Shown: in pieces, positions 25,441-35,174 of the stretch | How the letters are laid out: each line of letters opens with the position of its first letter | Numbering within the stretch: the first letter of the stretch is position 1 | Assembly (NCBI GenBank): GCA_030646715.1 | Contig: JAUSLJ010000033.1 | Location: forward strand, 1-64,000 | Direction: 5' to 3' | DNA from: Agitococcus sp. | Lineage (GTDB): Bacteria > Pseudomonadota > Gammaproteobacteria > Pseudomonadales > Moraxellaceae | Length of the DNA stretch: 64,000 bases | The notes under the pieces: model-generated | Database searches by the model: none | Seen by the model: the letters and a program-made list of their open reading frames with translations, nothing else | What the model was told of the DNA's origin: nothing | Translations under genes and position numbers: made by a program

Positions 25441-26436
25441 TTAGGACTCTCGCCGTAAATACTCCCCCAACGACATCCCAAACCACCGTTGAAAAGCCCG
25501 TCTAAACCCCGACGTATCGCTATAGCCCAATGCCGCCGCCAACGACTCCGAAGTGTGACGTTTATCATTAAGATAAATCTCCGTTTGTCGATGTAGCTCG
25601 GCATCATGCAAAGTTTGATAACGTAAACCTTCATCTTTTAAACGGCGCATCAAGGTACGCTCAGACAAATGTAAGGCGTTTGCTACTTCGGGCAATGTCC
25701 ATAATCGACCAGTATGAGTGCGTAATAATGCCGTCACTTGCGCAGCAATCGACGGTTGATATTGCAAGTCTCGAAACTGCTGTTCGCACTGTTGTTCTGC
25801 TTGCAATTTAGCAACGGGGTCGGCAAATAATGACGGTAAACACAGTAATTGAATCGGTAAAATCACTGCGGTTTGTGCTTGGTTAAACTCAACAGGCATA
25901 TGAAAGTAATGGTAATACTGTTCGGCATGGGCAGGTGGGGCATAAGCCAACTGTAAACGCGCCTGCTGTATAGGCATGCCTGTTATAAATTCTATGGCTG
26001 TTTGTGCGCTGGCAAGAAAAGCCTCTAATAAAAACATCCCTACGTCATTACATTCGGTGCGTAACAATAGCTTGATAATAATGTCGTCGGCAGTGCTCTC
26101 AAGCTGAATATCAATAAATTGACCCCGAATACTGTAATAACGAGCAATGGTCGAAATCGCCTCGCCTAAAGTACTACTGGTATAAGCCGCCACGCCAATC
26201 GCGCCATGCGTGGCAATTTGAAGCTGACTACCAATATACAAACCAAAAGCAGGGTTATTACTTAAGGATAAGGTTTTACTGAGTAAGGTGACATGTTGGT
26301 CTAATGGCAAATAGCCATTCAATTGAAATAAATCGTGGTGATTGATGCCACTGTCTTCAAGCAAGCTTTGCACTTGTTGTTCGTCTAAGGCTAAAGCACG
26401 AAGTAACAGTCGTAGATAGGCGGTGGCTACTAGCAT
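25441..26436 (-). CDS. AraC-family regulator (OruR/arabinose-binding-like N-terminus)
   Basis: This 331-residue protein has an N-terminal ligand/dimer domain (about 15-205) of the type found in OruR-like regulators and a C-terminal AraC HTH (about 230-328): LPEVANALHLSERTLMRRLK, then a second helix pair GYSDTSGFRRAFQRWFG. It stands alone, so its target cannot be inferred. The 184-base gap to polA contains only a palindrome at 26582-26598. Confidence 0.86.
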   Translation of the reverse strand: MLVATAYLRLLLRALALDEQQVQSLLEDSGINHHDLFQLNGYLPLDQHVTLLSKTLSLSNNPAFGLYIGSQLQIATHGAIGVAAYTSSTLGEAISTIARYYSIRGQFIDIQLESTADDIIIKLLLRTECNDVGMFLLEAFLASAQTAIEFITGMPIQQARLQLAYAPPAHAEQYYHYFHMPVEFNQAQTAVILPIQLLCLPSLFADPVAKLQAEQQCEQQFRDLQYQPSIAAQVTALLRTHTGRLWTLPEVANALHLSERTLMRRLKDEGLRYQTLHDAELHRQTEIYLNDKRHTSESLAAALGYSDTSGFRRAFQRWFGMSLGEYLRRES

Positions 26437-26581
26437 GGGCTGTTATCCCAATAAAGAATCATTGGATGATGAGCGTTGGCTTGTTGACAGATTATTTTCA
26501 CCCACTTGGTATCCCATAGCAGTAAATGCGAATTTATATTCGTTTATAAATGCTAGGAGTGCAAGTGCTTCTTCTTTGTAA

Positions 26582-26598
26582 CCCGTGTTCCACACGGG
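26582..26598. repeat. Short palindrome (CCCGTGT-tcc-ACACGGG)
   Basis: A perfect seven-base stem with three-base loop, of the kind dispersed in many proteobacterial genomes (GTAGCCCGTGT type). It lies 22 bases beyond the polA stop and may serve as its terminator or be a REP-like copy. Confidence 0.6.
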
Positions 26599-26620
26599 CT
26601 ACGACTAATGATGAAGACGA

Positions 26621-29323
26621 TTAATGCGCCTCATCCCAATTCATCCCCACACCTACCTCAACCAATAACGGCACGGACAATTCAGCAACGCCACTCATCG
26701 CAACTTTCAACATTTCCGTGACCGCAGGCACTTGTTCGGCGCGAACTTCCAATACCAATTCATCATGCACTTGTAATAATAAATAGGCATCAAAACCTTG
26801 ATGTTTTAGTTCAGCATCAACAGCAATCATCGCTCGTTTGATAATGTCCGCAGCAGAACCTTGTAACGGTGCATTAATCGCAGCTCGTTCAGCGGCTTGG
26901 CGTAAGGTCGGGTTTTTCGAGTGAATCTCACGCACAGGTAGTTTACGGCCATATAACGTTTCGACAAAACCGTTATCACCCGCAACATGGCGTGTTTGTT
27001 CCATATAGCGTTTTACGCCTGTATAACGGCTAAAATATAAGTCGATGTACGTTTGTGCTTCGCTGCGTGAAGCATTGATTTGCTTGGCTAAACCAAAAGC
27101 CGACATACCATATAACAGGCCGAAATTAATGGCTTTGGCGTTACGGCGTTGGTCGTGAGTGACTTCGGCTAAGGGAATACCAAAGACTTCGGCGGCGGTG
27201 GCTTTATGAATATCTTCACCTTGTTTAAATGCTTCTAATAAACGCTCATCTTGCGATAAATGCGCCATCAACCGTAATTCAATTTGTGAGTAATCGGCAG
27301 CTACTAATTGATAACCGTCAGCCGCAATAAATGCTTGGCGAATTTGCCGACCTTCAGCACTACGAATAGGAATATTTTGCAGATTCGGATCGGAGGACGA
27401 TAAACGCCCTGTTGCAGCAACCGCTTGATGATAAGAGGTGTGTACCCGTTTACTGAGTGGGTCGGCAAGCTGCGGTAACTTGTCGGTATACGTGCCTTTA
27501 AGTTTACTTAACGCCCGATGTTCTAACAGTAGTGTCGCTAAAGGATGATCTATCTGTTCCAAGACGGCTTCGCCTGTACCGTATTGACCCGAAGCCGTTT
27601 TTTTGCCGCCAGCAATCGCCAGTTTTTCAAATAAAACTTCACCTAATTGTTTCGGCGACGCTAAATTAAAGGCTTGCCCTGCAATGTCATGGGCTTGTTT
27701 TTCTAATACTAGCAAACGCTCGCCCATATTCTGACTGAGTTTTTGCAATTGGTTAAAATCGAGCAAAATACCGCGCGCTTCCATCTGTTGCAAAATTGGG
27801 GCAACGGGCATTTCTAAATCATGAAATAAATGATGTAACGCAGGTTGTGCCAATAACATCGGCATAAACACTTCTTTTAAACGCAGCGTAATATCGGCAT
27901 CTTCACAGGCGTAATGACTGGCTGCTTCAATGTCAATTTCATCAAAACACAGTTGTTTAACGCCTTTGCCTGCTAAGTCTTCAAAGGTCGTGGTTTGATA
28001 ATTGAGATAATATTTGGCTAAATCATCCATATTATGACGAGTGGCGGTTGAATCTAAGACATAAGAAGCGAGCATGGTATCAAAGACAATGCCTTGTAAA
28101 TCAATACCATGATTAGCTAAAACATGAGTGTCGTATTTAAGATGTTGGCCGATTTTACCAATATGCGGGTTTTCTAATAAGGGTTTGAGTTCGGCTAAAG
28201 TTTTGATGCGGTCTAGTTGCTCAGGTGCGCCTAAATAATTATGCGCTAAGGGCACGTAATAGGCTTCACCAACGACGATACACACCGAAAAGCCCACGAT
28301 TTTGGCTTCTTTATAATTCAAGCTGGTGGTTTCGGTATCAAAGGCAAAGGCGCGTGCTTCGGTCATGCGCTCTAATAGTTGTTGCCACGCCGCTTCGGTA
28401 GTAACGGTGTGATATTTAGTGGCGATGGGTGGTGGTGTGGGTGCTTCGTCGGCTTCAACCACAGGCAGGGCAGAGGCATCAATTGAGGCTAATAATCCAT
28501 TAAATTCTAGGCGTTGATATAGTTCGGATAATGTCGCTTTATCGGCGGGCTGACGAATTAAGGCATCAGGATGAACTTTTAACGCTAATTGGCAATCAAT
28601 GGTGGCGAGTTGTTGGCTGAGTGCCACTTGCGGCAAGCTGTTTCTAAAGGTTTCGCCAACTTTGCCTGTAATTTTGTCGGCATTGGCAATCAGATTGGCG
28701 ATAGTGCCATATTGTTGCAACCATTTCACCGCCGTTTTTGGCCCTACACCTTGCACACCTGCAATGCCGTCTGAGGCATCACCGACTAACGCTAAATAAT
28801 CAATAATTTGTGACGGTTTAACGCCGAATTTAGCTTCGACACCTGCGTCATCTAAAATGGTATCCATAAACGGATTGACGATGGTAATACGGTCGTTAAC
28901 CAATTGCGTCATGTCTTTATCACCTGTCGAGATAATGACATCCCAACCGTGATTAGCCGCTTCTACCGCTAAAGTGCCAAGAATATCATCACCTTCAATA
29001 CCGCGTTCTAAAATAACGGGTAAACCCAAGCCGCGAACAATGTCTTGTAAGGGGGCAAATTGGGCTTTGAGGTCGTCAGGTGTCGGTGGACGATGGGCTT
29101 TGTAATCGGCGGATAGCTCATGTCTAAACGTTGCGCCACCTGCGTCAAAAATAACGGCTGCGTGCGTGGGTTGATATTGTTTGAGTAATTTATTAAGGGC
29201 GTTTAATGCGCCTTTAATTGCGCCTGTCGGTTGACCGTCTTTGGTGGATAACGGCGGTAAGGCAAAAAATGAGCGATAGATATAAAACGAGCCATCTACC
29301 AAGACGAGGGGTTTGCGCGACAT
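26621..29323 (-). CDS. polA: DNA polymerase I
   Basis: The ATG at 29321-29323, which begins MSRKPLVLVDGS and follows GGAA, gives 900 residues. A TTG five codons out is not needed. Three domains are present: 5'-3' exonuclease (about 1-290: VDGSFYIYRSFF, GDDILGTLA, STGDKDMTQLV), 3'-5' exonuclease (about 310-500, with FAFDTETTSLNY keeping Asp and Glu, so proofreading is likely active) and polymerase (about 520-900: VAADYSQIELRLMAHLS, NAKAINFGLLYGMSAFGLA, LLLQVHDELVLE). It fills gaps in repair and removes Okazaki primers. Confidence 0.97.
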   Translation of the reverse strand: MSRKPLVLVDGSFYIYRSFFALPPLSTKDGQPTGAIKGALNALNKLLKQYQPTHAAVIFDAGGATFRHELSADYKAHRPPTPDDLKAQFAPLQDIVRGLGLPVILERGIEGDDILGTLAVEAANHGWDVIISTGDKDMTQLVNDRITIVNPFMDTILDDAGVEAKFGVKPSQIIDYLALVGDASDGIAGVQGVGPKTAVKWLQQYGTIANLIANADKITGKVGETFRNSLPQVALSQQLATIDCQLALKVHPDALIRQPADKATLSELYQRLEFNGLLASIDASALPVVEADEAPTPPPIATKYHTVTTEAAWQQLLERMTEARAFAFDTETTSLNYKEAKIVGFSVCIVVGEAYYVPLAHNYLGAPEQLDRIKTLAELKPLLENPHIGKIGQHLKYDTHVLANHGIDLQGIVFDTMLASYVLDSTATRHNMDDLAKYYLNYQTTTFEDLAGKGVKQLCFDEIDIEAASHYACEDADITLRLKEVFMPMLLAQPALHHLFHDLEMPVAPILQQMEARGILLDFNQLQKLSQNMGERLLVLEKQAHDIAGQAFNLASPKQLGEVLFEKLAIAGGKKTASGQYGTGEAVLEQIDHPLATLLLEHRALSKLKGTYTDKLPQLADPLSKRVHTSYHQAVAATGRLSSSDPNLQNIPIRSAEGRQIRQAFIAADGYQLVAADYSQIELRLMAHLSQDERLLEAFKQGEDIHKATAAEVFGIPLAEVTHDQRRNAKAINFGLLYGMSAFGLAKQINASRSEAQTYIDLYFSRYTGVKRYMEQTRHVAGDNGFVETLYGRKLPVREIHSKNPTLRQAAERAAINAPLQGSAADIIKRAMIAVDAELKHQGFDAYLLLQVHDELVLEVRAEQVPAVTEMLKVAMSGVAELSVPLLVEVGVGMNWDEAH

Positions 29324-29406
29324 GAAGGCGTTCCACAAAAAGCGAGTGATTGTGGGGGATTATAGCGTAGTCTGGGTGATTGTTCGCCTGTGGGGTGGGC
29401 TTGGGG

Positions 29407-30837
29407 TTAGCAGGTACACATATAAATTAAGTCATCAATATCTAGTAAATACCATTGACCGCCTGCATTAGTAAAAATCATTCTAAGGTTTAACTCTGGT
29501 TTGTTAGCTTCGAAAGTACTGCGTTTACCTTCCCATAATGCAAAGTCTGGTATGCCATCGTCATTGATATCAAAAAGAGTTTCTAGGCCGTGAGTAAAAA
29601 CTTCATGTGGTTGTCCCCATTTTGCAGCTTCATCTGTTTTTAGAGGATGCCAAGAGCCTTTTATAACTTTGCTTTTTGTGATGGGCAGTGGAGTCTTTGT
29701 ATAAAAGAAAAATAAAGATTCATTATTTTGGGAGCTACTCAAGTTTTGGACGATAGAAGTAGTGATGGGTGTGTTAAGTTGAAAGCCTTCATGACAATTC
29801 TCACCCTCTTCGTTATCAATTCTAAAGCCATTAGGAACATGACTGACTTCACTTTTAATTAGGCTTTTTTTACTGAGTGTATGAACATAGATTGACTCCT
29901 TTAAGAAAAAATCTGCTTCGCCCATGTCCCATGATCCAAATAAATAGATACCATTGTAATGAGCATTTTGCCAGCTTGCTCCATTTATAATTTTGATGGC
30001 ATAGGGGATTTTAAATTGTGCACTGATTTCCTCTGTTCCAGCAGAGGGTCGTCCAATATCATTTATATTTTTAAAATAGGACGTGCTAATAGCAGGAAGT
30101 TCAATTTGTTGTAGCATAAAGATAGTACTGAGCGAGTCTGGAAAGAAGGGATTTAATTGACGAATAGCAGAAGATGCTTTGTTTAAGTCTAGTTTTTTGG
30201 CATGAATAACTTTTTTTAGGTCTTTCCACATAGCAGGCGGTTGTCTGTCTTGTGGTGTTGACGCAATAATGCCGTTTTTAAGCAAGTCTTTCATCGCTTC
30301 AAATTCAGGGATAGGAAAGCGCCGAAGAGTTGGGCGATTTTCCCATTTAAAGTCTCTGTTTCCATTTTCTTGTACTGTTTCTAAGGCTTTTTGTTCGGGG
30401 GTTAGCATTGTTTTCCAAAAATGCTGTCCTGCGGCTTGTAGACGTATAAAGCTGGGTTCAAGCCAAAAAGCGCGTGTTGGTGAATAATGTGGATTTAGCT
30501 TTTCATCATCAAAAAACTCAACACCGATCTCTTTTATTTTTAAAGGCTCACTGCCTAATAAATTGCACGAAATAAAGCCATGTGTTTCTGATGCTTGCCA
30601 AGTGATTTCACAAAATTTACTGTTTGCTACTTTTGCGATGAGTGTGACTGGGGTATTTACGATAAGACGAGTTAATACAGGAGCATCAGGAGCGGGGGCT
30701 AAACGAATATTGACCCATGAGCCGTTTATCCATTGTGTTAATGGCGCTTGATTCGAAGAACTCTCAGAGTGACTAAGCCCGCTAGACAACAAAGCAAATG
30801 TCAAAAATACCCATGAGAAGATACTTGAATTTTTCAT
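29407..30837 (-). CDS. Exported SH3b-domain-like protein of unknown function
   Basis: This 476-residue protein has a signal peptide (residues 1-25). An SH3b-like segment follows at about 35-100 (WINGSWVNIRLAPAPDAPVL). The middle is unassigned, and a C-terminal DINDDGIPDFALWEG block near 440 resembles a Ca-binding FG-GAP/VCBS-like turn. No enzyme motif is visible. Its codon usage is AT-rich. Role unknown; a cell-envelope or environmental-sensing role is only a guess. Confidence 0.5.
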   Translation of the reverse strand: MKNSSIFSWVFLTFALLSSGLSHSESSSNQAPLTQWINGSWVNIRLAPAPDAPVLTRLIVNTPVTLIAKVANSKFCEITWQASETHGFISCNLLGSEPLKIKEIGVEFFDDEKLNPHYSPTRAFWLEPSFIRLQAAGQHFWKTMLTPEQKALETVQENGNRDFKWENRPTLRRFPIPEFEAMKDLLKNGIIASTPQDRQPPAMWKDLKKVIHAKKLDLNKASSAIRQLNPFFPDSLSTIFMLQQIELPAISTSYFKNINDIGRPSAGTEEISAQFKIPYAIKIINGASWQNAHYNGIYLFGSWDMGEADFFLKESIYVHTLSKKSLIKSEVSHVPNGFRIDNEEGENCHEGFQLNTPITTSIVQNLSSSQNNESLFFFYTKTPLPITKSKVIKGSWHPLKTDEAAKWGQPHEVFTHGLETLFDINDDGIPDFALWEGKRSTFEANKPELNLRMIFTNAGGQWYLLDIDDLIYMCTC

Positions 30838-30916
30838 ACCCGTCCTTGTTATAACGCTTTTTAGCTATGTTAATCGAAAAAGAGTTTACACCCAAACAAT
30901 AGCCTGAGTATTAAAT

Positions 30917-31078
30917 CTATTGATCGGCCGACTTTAATTCTTCCCGCAGCTTTTGACGAATAATCGCTTCAATATCCTCTGGTTGTTTAGTTGCATCAAT
31001 AAACTGAAGGCATCCAGCAACTTCGTCTAAGGTGCTGGCTGTGAAAGGATTTAATTTATTTTCTTCGATATTAGTCAT
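30917..31078 (-). CDS. Small hypothetical protein (53 residues)
   Basis: An ATG at 31076-31078 starts a 53-residue acidic helical protein with LDEVAGCLQFIDATKQPEDI and a charged tail. The ribosome site is weak. An extended TTG start at 31114 would add 12 residues. No family recognised. The compositional bias fits a coding frame but expression is unproven. Confidence 0.4.
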   Translation of the reverse strand: MTNIEENKLNPFTASTLDEVAGCLQFIDATKQPEDIEAIIRQKLREELKSADQ

Positions 31079-31210
31079 GGTATTAATGCCAAAGATTACA
31101 AGTTGAGAGATCAAGATTAGCCAAGAAAACGCTTGGCTCTTATAGTTTAAGACAATTGCCCCGTTATATGTGTCTGAATAAGCATGGTTTTGTTGACACT
31201 ATTCACCAAA

Positions 31211-31239
31211 CCGTCACATATCTGTCATTTTTTTGTCGA
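31211..31239 (+). promoter_or_regulatory. Triple PhoB half-site array (Pho box)
   Basis: Three direct repeats occur at 11-base steps: CCGTCAC (31211-31217), ATAT, CTGTCAT (31222-31228), TTTT, TTGTCGA (31233-31239). The E. coli Pho box is two CTGTCAT-type repeats with a 4-base AT-rich spacer. The array ends 54 bases before the phytase-like gene. Confidence 0.78.
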
Positions 31240-31293
31240 TAAACCACGCCTACCTTACCGCTAACTTTTCATAGCTGTTTAGGGGCTTATCTC

Positions 31294-33201
31294 ATGTATA
31301 AAAAAAGCGTATTAGCGATTCTTATTTGTAGTGCACTTGCCGCCTGTAACAATAACGACCATGACAGCGTTGCCGCCCCTACTATTCAAACTGGTGTGTT
31401 ATTAGACTCAGCGGTGGCAGGTATTCATTATAAAACCGCTACTCAACAAGGTGTCACCAACGCACAAGGCGAGTTTAATTATGTGGCAGGCGAAAGTGTC
31501 GTATTTAGCATCGGAGGCATCGTTTTAGGGGATAGCCAAGGCGCTAACAAATTACTGTTAAAACAATTAAACAAAGGCATGGACAATAACGGTAAACTCA
31601 GTCAGCGTAGCATCAATCGTGCGGTATTATTGCAGTCGTTGGATAGTGATGCCGATGCTCATAATGGCATTCAACTTAGCCCAGCTCTGCTAGAAGCCTT
31701 AAAAAATAAAACGCTAACAGAGGGTGAGTTTGATGCCGCAAACTTTAACAGTGCCACTCTGACTGCGCTGGTGACTGAATTACAAGGCAAGGGATTAACC
31801 GTAGCGATGATTGACGATAAAATTGCGCTTGACCATCTATTGCAAACAGAAGCCAATACCAAGGGTCATGTCACACAAACGATTAACGATGCGCTGATTA
31901 GTAGCATTCAGCGTTTTATTGTGCCTAACCGTTATGTGGACTACAAAGGTGTGGACAGCACCATCAAAGCTCAGTTTCCCCAAGGCTTTTTATTGGCCGT
32001 GGGTTCGGGCTTATATTTTAACGGTAAAGAAGGCGATGCCTTAACATTTTATGCCATTACTGACCGTGGTCCTAATGGTGACTCACCCAAGTATAAAAAT
32101 GGCGACGCAACAGCCGTGGCGACCAAAACCTTTCCTGCACCCCATTTTACCCCAACATTGGCTAAAATCAGCATCACCGATAAAGCAGAAATCACTAGTT
32201 TAAAACCACTGAATAATAACGGTGTCAATATTTCGGGTTTGCCTATTCCTAACGGTACAATAGGTAGCAGTGGTGAAACGCCCTTAAACGAAAAACTCGT
32301 GCCGATCACTACGGATATCAATGGCTTAGATAGCGAAGCCATTGCTAAAGATAGCGCAGGCAATTTGTGGACGTGTGATGAATATGGCCCATTTATCGTC
32401 AAAATGGATACTAACGGTAAAATTCTGAAAAAATACAGTCCTAGCATCGAGTTGCCTGCGATTTTAGCGCAACGTCAAGCGAATCGTGGTTGCGAAGGGT
32501 TGACGATTACGCCGAACGGTAATGTTTACGCGCTGATTCAAAGTACGCTAGATGTGGACGGTAAAACAAAAGCCAAAGCATTATTTACCCGTATTGTTGA
32601 GTTAAATCCGACCACAGGCGCAACCAAAATGTTTGGTTATCCGATTGTGGCCGCTGATTACGCTACCGATGTCAGCAAGCCTAAAAATAACAAAGCAAAA
32701 TTGGGCGATATCGTCGCCTTAAATAACACCCAGTTTTTAGTGATTGAACAAGGCGAGTTTGCTGATGGTAAAATTCACAATTATGTTTATTTGCTGGATT
32801 TAGCCAACGCCACTGACTTAAGCGCGAAAAAAGTGGACGCTAAAGAGTTGGAGTATGTGACTAAATTGAGCGATTTAACCAATGCTCAAATTGTCCTCGG
32901 CAGCAAAAAGCGTTTGTTTGACCTGAAAGATTATGGTTGGTTAGCCGAAAAAGCCGAAGGCTTGGCGTTAATTGACAGTAAAACCATTGCCATTATTAAC
33001 GATAATGATTTTGGCTTGGGTGTGAAGTTAAGCAATACCACCGAAACTGACCCTACGGCGTTAACGGTAGATAACAATGTCGTGATGACACCTGCCGAAG
33101 CCAATAAAGTCGTTGGTTATCAGTTGGTGAAAGGGAAGGTTGAAGAGCGCGCTACGCAGCTTTGGATTATTAAAACCAAAACTGATTTGAGCAAAATGTA
33201 A
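31294..33201 (+). CDS. Phytase-like esterase lipoprotein, phosphate-starvation regulated
   Basis: This 635-residue protein starts with a lipoprotein signal whose lipobox LAAC sits at residues 14-17, so it is anchored in the envelope. Residues 30-200 are an adhesion-like extension (GVLLDSAVAGIHYKTATQQG). The C-terminal half, from about 215, matches the esterase-like-activity-of-phytase domain: YAITDRGPNGDSP, GLDSEAIAKDSAGNLWTCDE, GCEGLTITPNGNVYALIQS and EKAEGLALIDSKTIAIIND. It probably hydrolyses phosphoesters outside the cytoplasm. The Pho box upstream points to control by phosphate starvation, and the partner regulator PhoB is not in the window. Confidence 0.83.
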   Translation: MYKKSVLAILICSALAACNNNDHDSVAAPTIQTGVLLDSAVAGIHYKTATQQGVTNAQGEFNYVAGESVVFSIGGIVLGDSQGANKLLLKQLNKGMDNNGKLSQRSINRAVLLQSLDSDADAHNGIQLSPALLEALKNKTLTEGEFDAANFNSATLTALVTELQGKGLTVAMIDDKIALDHLLQTEANTKGHVTQTINDALISSIQRFIVPNRYVDYKGVDSTIKAQFPQGFLLAVGSGLYFNGKEGDALTFYAITDRGPNGDSPKYKNGDATAVATKTFPAPHFTPTLAKISITDKAEITSLKPLNNNGVNISGLPIPNGTIGSSGETPLNEKLVPITTDINGLDSEAIAKDSAGNLWTCDEYGPFIVKMDTNGKILKKYSPSIELPAILAQRQANRGCEGLTITPNGNVYALIQSTLDVDGKTKAKALFTRIVELNPTTGATKMFGYPIVAADYATDVSKPKNNKAKLGDIVALNNTQFLVIEQGEFADGKIHNYVYLLDLANATDLSAKKVDAKELEYVTKLSDLTNAQIVLGSKKRLFDLKDYGWLAEKAEGLALIDSKTIAIINDNDFGLGVKLSNTTETDPTALTVDNNVVMTPAEANKVVGYQLVKGKVEERATQLWIIKTKTDLSKM

Positions 33202-33285
33202 AATAACTCGTATGAGTTTTGGTAAGAAGCCCATCGTTGGTGTGTTTGACAGCGATGGGTTTCGCGCTAATCATTAAATGTTGTC

Positions 33286-33831
33286 TTAACCCGCCCGTTG
33301 CCAAAACACAGGATTAATCTCCGCGCTTTTATCATCCATCGACAACCAAATTTGTCCTTGTTCGATGGTGCATTGGAGCTGCATTGTTCGCTCAACCATA
33401 TTGGCAAATAGCTCAGTTTCTGCTTGGGCAATGCTAATCACCGTTAAGTTATCAAAACGGGTGAGTTTATCGCTGATTTTTTTCCACCAAATATCCGCAC
33501 TGCTACCACCATACGTAAACAACACTACTTGTTGAGCACGACCACAAGCTTTACGAATGCGTTTTTCGTCGGGTTGGCCTAAGTCAATCCATAGTTCGAT
33601 TTCGTCGCGCAGGTTTTTTTGCCAAATATCAGGTTCATCATCGGCACTTAGCCCTTTAGTGAATTGCAGGGATTCACTGGCATAAATGGCAAAAGCCAAG
33701 ACCCGCACCATCATCCGTTCATTGGTTTCGGAGGGGTGTTGAGCAATGGTCAGCGCATGATTTTGATAATAGTTTCTGTCCATGTCTGTAATTTGCAATT
33801 CGGCTTTAAAAATGGTGGACTTGAGAGCCAT
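33286..33831 (-). CDS. yaeQ: YaeQ family protein
   Basis: The ATG at 33829-33831, starting MALKSTIFKAELQITDMDRN, gives 181 residues, the family's usual length. An upstream TTG-type extension is not conserved sequence. YaeQ has a PD-(D/E)XK-like fold; signature parts are RNYYQNHALTIAQHPSETN, EPDIWQKNLRDEIELWIDLG and VVLFTYG. Its cellular role is not well defined, though some members are linked to haemolysin or RNA-polymerase functions. It is divergent from the DEAD-box helicase gene, so the 124-base gap must hold both promoters. Confidence 0.9.
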   Translation of the reverse strand: MALKSTIFKAELQITDMDRNYYQNHALTIAQHPSETNERMMVRVLAFAIYASESLQFTKGLSADDEPDIWQKNLRDEIELWIDLGQPDEKRIRKACGRAQQVVLFTYGGSSADIWWKKISDKLTRFDNLTVISIAQAETELFANMVERTMQLQCTIEQGQIWLSMDDKSAEINPVFWQRAG

Positions 33832-33955
33832 GCACTGTACCTGTCGAAAATAAGGGGTATATAAAGTCGGCGTAAAATAGCAGAAAAACGGCAGCTTCAC
33901 GTCAATTAAGTTAAACTGTGAACTTATCATCTGCATTTTAATCGGCCAATTTTTA

Positions 33956-35173
33956 ATGACTGAACCTTTAAGCACCTCTCCCGAAACCCTTGCAGCCGAA
34001 GCTACGACGACATTTAATGACTTAGGTTTACAAACTTTGTTATTAACGGCTATTCATGCTTTAGGTTATCAGCAACCCACACCCATTCAATTGGCGGCTA
34101 TTCCTGCGATATTGCAAGGTCGAGATGTGGTGGCAGGGGCAGAGACAGGTTCGGGTAAAACTGCTGCCTTTGCCTTGCCTTTGTTGCAGCGTTTAAGTAC
34201 TACGCCCAATACCGCCACACGGTCAATGGGTAATCAAGTTCGAGCCTTAATTATTGCGCCGACGCGTGAGTTAGCGGTGCAAATTGGTGAGGCGATTGCC
34301 GCTTACGGCCAATATCAGCAACCTGCATTAAAAGTGTGTACTGTGTTTGGTGGTGTTGGCTTAAATCCGCAGTTATTAGCGTTGCGTGGCGGTGCGGATA
34401 TTGTTGTGGCAACCACAGGCCGTTTATTAGATATCGTTCAGCATAACGGTATAAAGTTTGATATTTTAGAAACGCTAGTCTTAGATGAAGCCGATAAAAT
34501 GCTAGGTTTAGGTTTTAGTGATGAGCTCAATCAGATTTTAGCGTTATTACCGAAAAAACGGCAAAATCTGTTGTTTTCGGCGACGTTCCCTCCTGAGTTA
34601 AGCTTTTTAATTGCTAAGTTATTAAAAAATCCCGTCGAAATTAATATTGCCAAGCGCGATGACTCGTTGATTGAACAGCACGTTTATACCGTCGATGCCG
34701 AACGTAAAAATGCCTTATTGATTCATTTGATTGAAACAGGTGATTGGCAACAAGTGTTGGTGTTTGCCAGTGCGAAAAACACCTGTAATCGTTTGGTTTT
34801 AAAGTTAGAAAAAGCAGGCATTCAAGCAGCGGCATTTCATGGTGATTTAAGCCAAAGTGCGCGTAACAATGCCTTGCGCGACTTTAAAGCACGGCAGATT
34901 CGGGTATTAATTGCTACCGATGTTGCCTCGCGCGGTATTGATATTGAACAATTGCCGTATGTGGTCAATTTTGATTTACCGCGTTCGCCAAATGATTATA
35001 TTCACCGTATTGGTCGTACAGGACGGGCGGGACAGCAAGGGCAAGCGATTGCCTTAATTTGTCCTGATGAATACGCGCATTTTCAATTGATTGAAAAACG
35101 AATGAAAAAACGTTTGCCGCGAGAGCAAGTGGCAGGGTTTGAAGTGAGTGAAACTGGGGTTTTAGGAGAATAA
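33956..35173 (+). CDS. DEAD-box RNA helicase (RhlE-like)
   Basis: This 405-residue helicase has all core motifs: Q-motif PTPIQ, motif I AETGSGKT near 63, PTRELA near 103, DEAD near 178, SAT near 209, and HRIGRTGRAG near 347. There is only a short basic tail (EKRMKKRLPREQ), so it is a minimal member. It unwinds short RNA duplexes in ribosome assembly or RNA decay. No clear ribosome site precedes the ATG. The homoserine kinase gene starts one base after its stop. Confidence 0.9.
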   Translation: MTEPLSTSPETLAAEATTTFNDLGLQTLLLTAIHALGYQQPTPIQLAAIPAILQGRDVVAGAETGSGKTAAFALPLLQRLSTTPNTATRSMGNQVRALIIAPTRELAVQIGEAIAAYGQYQQPALKVCTVFGGVGLNPQLLALRGGADIVVATTGRLLDIVQHNGIKFDILETLVLDEADKMLGLGFSDELNQILALLPKKRQNLLFSATFPPELSFLIAKLLKNPVEINIAKRDDSLIEQHVYTVDAERKNALLIHLIETGDWQQVLVFASAKNTCNRLVLKLEKAGIQAAAFHGDLSQSARNNALRDFKARQIRVLIATDVASRGIDIEQLPYVVNFDLPRSPNDYIHRIGRTGRAGQQGQAIALICPDEYAHFQLIEKRMKKRLPREQVAGFEVSETGVLGE

Positions 35174-35174
35174 T

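Noticed and set aside
31079-31114. TTG extension of the 53-residue ORF
   Set aside because: No ribosome site, and the added residues are not distinctive.
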